From Lingula anatina (lineage: Eukaryota; Brachiopoda; Lingulata; Lingulida; Lingulidae), in contig NW_019776071.1 of the NCBI RefSeq assembly GCF_001039355.2, positions 89,166-122,483 of the forward strand: a stretch of DNA of 33,318 nt, read 5' to 3'. Numbering within the stretch: position 1 is the first letter of the stretch; each line of letters starts with the position of its first letter. Below, in pieces: positions 30,008-33,318 of this stretch. The notes beneath the pieces are model-generated. The model had not been told where the DNA came from, searched no databases, and worked only from the letters and a program-made list of their open reading frames with translations. The translations under genes and the position numbers were made by a program.

Positions 30008-32732
30008 ATGACAGCTGATATGGAGATTGAAATAAACAAAAAAATACAGTGTGCTCGTAAGTTGTGTGTGTTTGTTTGACTGTATGTTTTTGCTAAATGG
30101 TCTGGAAATTCATTACAATGGGCCTAAAACAACTAATTAATTTTTTTGTAATATGAAAGTAAGGTATCACATACTTTATTTACATTAATTAAGTGGTCAC
30201 TTTGAAAGTCTGTTGTAAAAATATCAAAAAGATATATTGATAGGATTTCTTTCTATTTTACTTTTAATTTTGAACAGCCAAAGCCACTGTCAGACTAATT
30301 TTGAGAGAAAATCTGTTGAAAGCAAAAGTGGTGGGCAGGGGAACTGCCCTTGGAGGCTGGGACACCCAGCGTGGCATTAACATGTCAAGGACCACCAACA
30401 TGGGTGTCCCGTCTCTAAGGGTAGAGTTTCTCCTGCCAAAGGGCTCAAAAATGGAATGGAAATTCATTAAGCCACAAAATGTAAGTATTACATCCTTTTT
30501 AAAAAGTAATAATTCAAGGTAAAAAATGATTTTCTTTGAAATTGAAAAAGAAAATTTAAAATCCAACATGTTTAAGTATTTATTTATACCTTCATTCATT
30601 TCTCTAGTGTATTTGATTTATCAGTTATTGTATATATTTATAAACATTTTATTTTTCATTTTAGACATTTACATATTATCAAGTTATTTATTTATTTATT
30701 TATTCATCATTCATTCAGCCTTACCACCCTGGGTCTGGCTGGACATGGGAGCCTGAACCCTTTAGGAACAGGTGCCTCCAGGTGACCACCAAGGACAGCA
30801 TGGAAGTGACCTGTACTTGGGGAGAACTGGACATGGAAATAAAAGGTGCTTGATCTTTTAATTCTATTTGATATAACCAATGGAAGTAAAAGGTGAATTA
30901 AACTTTTAATTTTGTCATGTATAATCTATGGAAAAAGATTATTTGATCTTATAATCCTATGAAATATAACCTAAGGAATGAAATGATGAAATGGTCCTTT
31001 AATTCTGTCAAATACATTTTAGACTATATTTTATCTATATCATAATTTGTGAATGACAAATAAATGTGACGTCTTATTCCAGAGTTGAACTACATGTACA
31101 AGCCTGAAGTCCACACCAGTGGTAAGTGAATTGTATTATATAATTGTATTGCTCTATTCAAGACAATAATTAGGAGATTTAGGAATCAACTTGGTGCATT
31201 TTTTTTTATCTACTAGCAAAGATTCATGAAATAAAATTATTGATGACAACAACACCCTGACACTAACTCCATGGAAACTCTTGCTGAATACAATCAGATT
31301 AACAGGCTAACACACACACCCCCTTTGTCTCCAACACACATAATCACCAGGTTTACTGTATTTTACTCAATGCCATGATGTATTTGATGTGTTAAGTTTA
31401 GACAAAACAAATACATGTATTGTGTTTCCTTAGATTTCAATTCAATTCTCATGTTTCAGCTGATACCAACATAGTAACAATTGTAAAGAATCCTAACACT
31501 AAAGAGATAGATAAGACTGGAATCTCAGTAATTATTTTGACTTTAATACACACATGAAACATACACATGTGCACACACACACACATACATTAGCACATGC
31601 ATATACACAGACATGTACATGAACAGTATGTTGCACAGTATGTCTGACCTTTGACAGTCTTACAGTCTTCAGAAAAATTAATGCCCTTGTGGTGTAATTA
31701 TTGAACAAAATTGAGATTTAAAAGAATTGAATTGAATTGAATTTTTAAATTTTTAATTTTTTTTAAATTGAACCACATTCCTTAAAATTCAATTCTGTTC
31801 TTTCAGGTGATACCAAAGAAGAGAACAATGTAGCAATTGTTAAGACCCTAAGTATTGAGAAGCTAGGCAAGGCTGGAATCTCAGCTGGTAGAATAATTAT
31901 AAATTTTAATGTCCACACACACATACACTAACTAACACACTGCAAGCATGTTGCTCAAGCAAACTCTGGTCTTAAGCATAATATGACAATATATTAATTT
32001 TTTAGTCAATTAAGTCTTTTAATGTGTCTTCAACAAATTGTAATACTGAATTGTATTTGAATATGCACAGATATGGAATATTAAGTTTTTATGTTTAATG
32101 TCATTTTTTCTTCAGTCGATACCAAAAACGCAGATGCTGAAGGCATCAAAGATAAAGGTAAGACAGTAAGGGCAATTTAAAATGAATTCATTAACACACA
32201 CAAGTGGAATTTAGGGTTGAGAATTTTAGCACAAATCCTGAGTTACATTCTTTGATCATTTATCAAAATGTTTGAATGTGTCCTTGACTATGTTAAATAA
32301 TGTATTGAATTCTTGTTGTGAACATGTATGGGATGTTTAATTTGTTTTCCTGTCTTTCTTCAGTGAATATTAAAGACACAACACATTTGAGGAGAGAGGA
32401 GAGAGGTAAGATATCAGGGTCAATAGAATTATGATTTATTTATTACACTGATGGAATGTGATTGTGCATGCAACTTGCAAGCATGCAGACACACACACAC
32501 TGCGTATTGATGTGTATGGCCTTTTTACAAGTACTGTTTTAATTGTCTAATTTGTTTATTTTAAATAATTGTAAAAAAATTTCAGTAGTTTCATCAACTT
32601 GCATGTGTGAAATGATGTGGTGCACTGACTACACATTGAAGGTTATATATTTTTGCATATTACTAAGTTAATATAATGTCATATATTTCAGCTTCCAAGG
32701 ACAGTCACACATCAAGGTGGAGAAGATTTTAA
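30008..32732 (+). CDS. Small CBM20 (starch/glycogen-binding) domain protein
   Basis: Coding exons are 30008-30056, 30278-30480, 30719-30845, 31083-31121, 31807-31887, 32116-32157, 32364-32405 and 32692-32732, all with GT/AG borders. They join without a stop into 207 aa ending at TAA 32730-32732. Residues 17-110 form a CBM20 domain: GRGTALGGWD at 36-45, MEWKFIK at 75-81, WTWEPEPFRNR at 92-102, holding the aromatic and WE..NR residues typical of the family that binds starch or glycogen. There is no signal peptide and no catalytic domain, so a cytosolic glycan-binding adaptor is the plain reading. The tail (111-207) is hydrophilic and made of short phase-1 exons with a D-T/I-K motif repeated (ADTK/VDTK/VNIKDT), ending in SRWRRF. 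An additional exon at 31460 is skipped here because its donor is lost. The first coding exon starts exactly at its ATG. Domain call firm; tail exon choice inferred from phase. Confidence 0.85.
31268..31376. repeat. Dispersed repeat, copy 2
   Basis: Matches 13755-13870 over about 110 bases; it lies in the intron before the decayed exon. Confidence 0.6.
31460..31557 (+). pseudogene. Decayed tail exon of the CBM20 gene (donor lost)
   Basis: After ATGTTTCAG the frame reads ADTNIVTIVKNPNTKEIDKT and GIS, parallel to the exon at 31807 (DTKEENNVAIVKTLSIEKLG and KAGIS). Where the good copy has TCAGCTG|GTAGAA, this one has TCAGTAATT: the seven bases holding the donor are gone. Read through, it meets TGA at 31555-31557; a donor at TCA|GTAATT would break the phase. 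It is therefore a tandem exon duplicate that can no longer be spliced properly. Confidence 0.7.
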
Positions 32733-32805
32733 AGTTTCTTAACGTCTTGCTTCAGAAGAAGATCAAGAACATAAATGGTTATTATTATTATTGCTGTTGT
32801 TATTA

Positions 32806-32811
32806 AATAAA
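32806..32811 (+). terminator. First poly(A) signal of the CBM20 gene
   Basis: AATAAA 74 bases after the stop, in a context conserved with the partial copy (22948-22953). Confidence 0.6.
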
Positions 32812-33090
32812 TCTAAACACTCCCGATATTTAGAAATTTGACAGCATATCACAAAAGAACAGATTCATTACACAGTCACAAGGAAGTTCTTTTGTTTGTT
32901 TCCTTGTTTTGTTTGCATCATAAATAGGTGAACCTTCAGTTTTTAACAGGTACACTATGTCAAACAGCTGGTAAAACCTGTACATAATTATATGATAGCT
33001 GGTGGTTGTTAAGTTACTGTCAACATCTTTTTACAGCTAATACATTTTAACTAAATTATGTTTTAATATTTTCATCTTCTTATTTTTCAG

Positions 33091-33171
33091 GGTCATCATT
33101 GCTGTACTACTATTGCTTCTGTAGCAGCCAGTAACAAACTTCAAATGACATTCTCTTAATTTTACAATAAA
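33091..33171 (+). other. Possible alternative last exon of the CBM20 gene with poly(A) signal
   Basis: TTATTTTTCAG at 33080-33090 is a strong acceptor. Joined to the exon ending at 32405 (phase 1) it would give GSSLLYYYCFCSSQ and a stop (33133-33135), replacing the SRWRRF end. In another frame it reads VIIAVLLLLL and stop, a hydrophobic end like a membrane anchor, but no matching phase donor is evident. AATAAA at 33166-33171 followed by TGTTTTGTTGTTC is a good cleavage context. No counterpart is seen downstream of the partial copy. Confidence 0.4.
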
Positions 33172-33318
33172 ATATTAATTTTGTGTAATCAAATGTTTTG
33201 TTGTTCTTTCTTTTCTTTTCTTTCTTCTTATGCAGCAATAGAAGACTATGAAACATGTCAAAACTACATTGTATGATGTGCACTTGTTGGTAAAATTGAA
33301 GTTACAGTAAACTAACAC

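Noticed and set aside
30301-30522. Independent 73-aa protein starting at the Met in the CBM20 exon
   Set aside because: The upstream acceptor at 30277 and phase match with the ATG exon at 30008 show that it is an internal exon.

Overview
The window reads as nuclear DNA of an invertebrate animal, probably marine. It is AT-rich (roughly two thirds A+T), has small exons bounded by GT/AG splice signals with polypyrimidine tracts, AATAAA poly(A) signals and TATA boxes, many microsatellites, and debris of animal transposon families (Penelope-like, LINE, tRNA-derived SINE, a foldback element). A recurrent TAGGCCTAC motif on the left half would suit an echinoderm or hemichordate, but a mollusc or lancelet cannot be excluded. 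No bacterial features are present, and almost all long ORFs are chance or shadow ORFs, so genes had to be assembled from exons.

Left third (about 1.8-8.4 kb): small secreted-peptide genes. On the + strand, a TATA box at 1846 precedes a signal-peptide exon (1951-2041) that splices to a dibasic-rich exon (3019) with two phase-compatible endings, each with its own AATAAA. Converging on it from the - strand is a defensin locus: a TATA box near 5990, a 5'UTR exon, a signal-peptide exon (5652-5574), then two different six-cysteine exons (5387-5197 and 4847-4711). Both have the C-C-C-C-CC order of beta-defensins and both are in phase with the one signal exon. Further right, on the - strand, is one more convincing but unrecognised coding exon (8373-8242).

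Middle (8.5-22 kb): mostly repeats. A 2.8-kb foldback element (8482-11261) has inverted arms over 500 bp long and is built of about 185-bp units, each centred on a CCAAGATGGCCGCC-like, YY1-like motif. It ends at a 156-base assembly gap. A 623-bp direct duplication (15.0-16.1 kb) is joined at a single N. A tRNA-derived SINE head lies near 17.2 kb. I see no convincing gene from 11.4 to 22 kb.

Right third (22-33.2 kb): a locally duplicated gene for a small protein carrying a starch-binding domain of the CBM20 type. The complete copy (promoter near 29.6-29.7 kb, coding exons 30008-32732) encodes about 207 aa: an N-terminal CBM20 domain, then a tail made of short exons that all begin and end in phase 1. 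A 3' half copy (22200-22903) and two truncated CBM20 exons (23565 and 25200) lie upstream. Between the two truncated exons sits a Myb/SANT-like DNA-binding exon (24561-24957). Penelope-like and LINE fragments and a 62-bp minisatellite fill the remaining space.

The most interesting points are the one-signal/two-defensin exon arrangement, the two C-termini of the secreted-peptide gene, the expanding and decaying CBM20 locus with its displaced stop codon, and the foldback element carrying an array of YY1-like sites.
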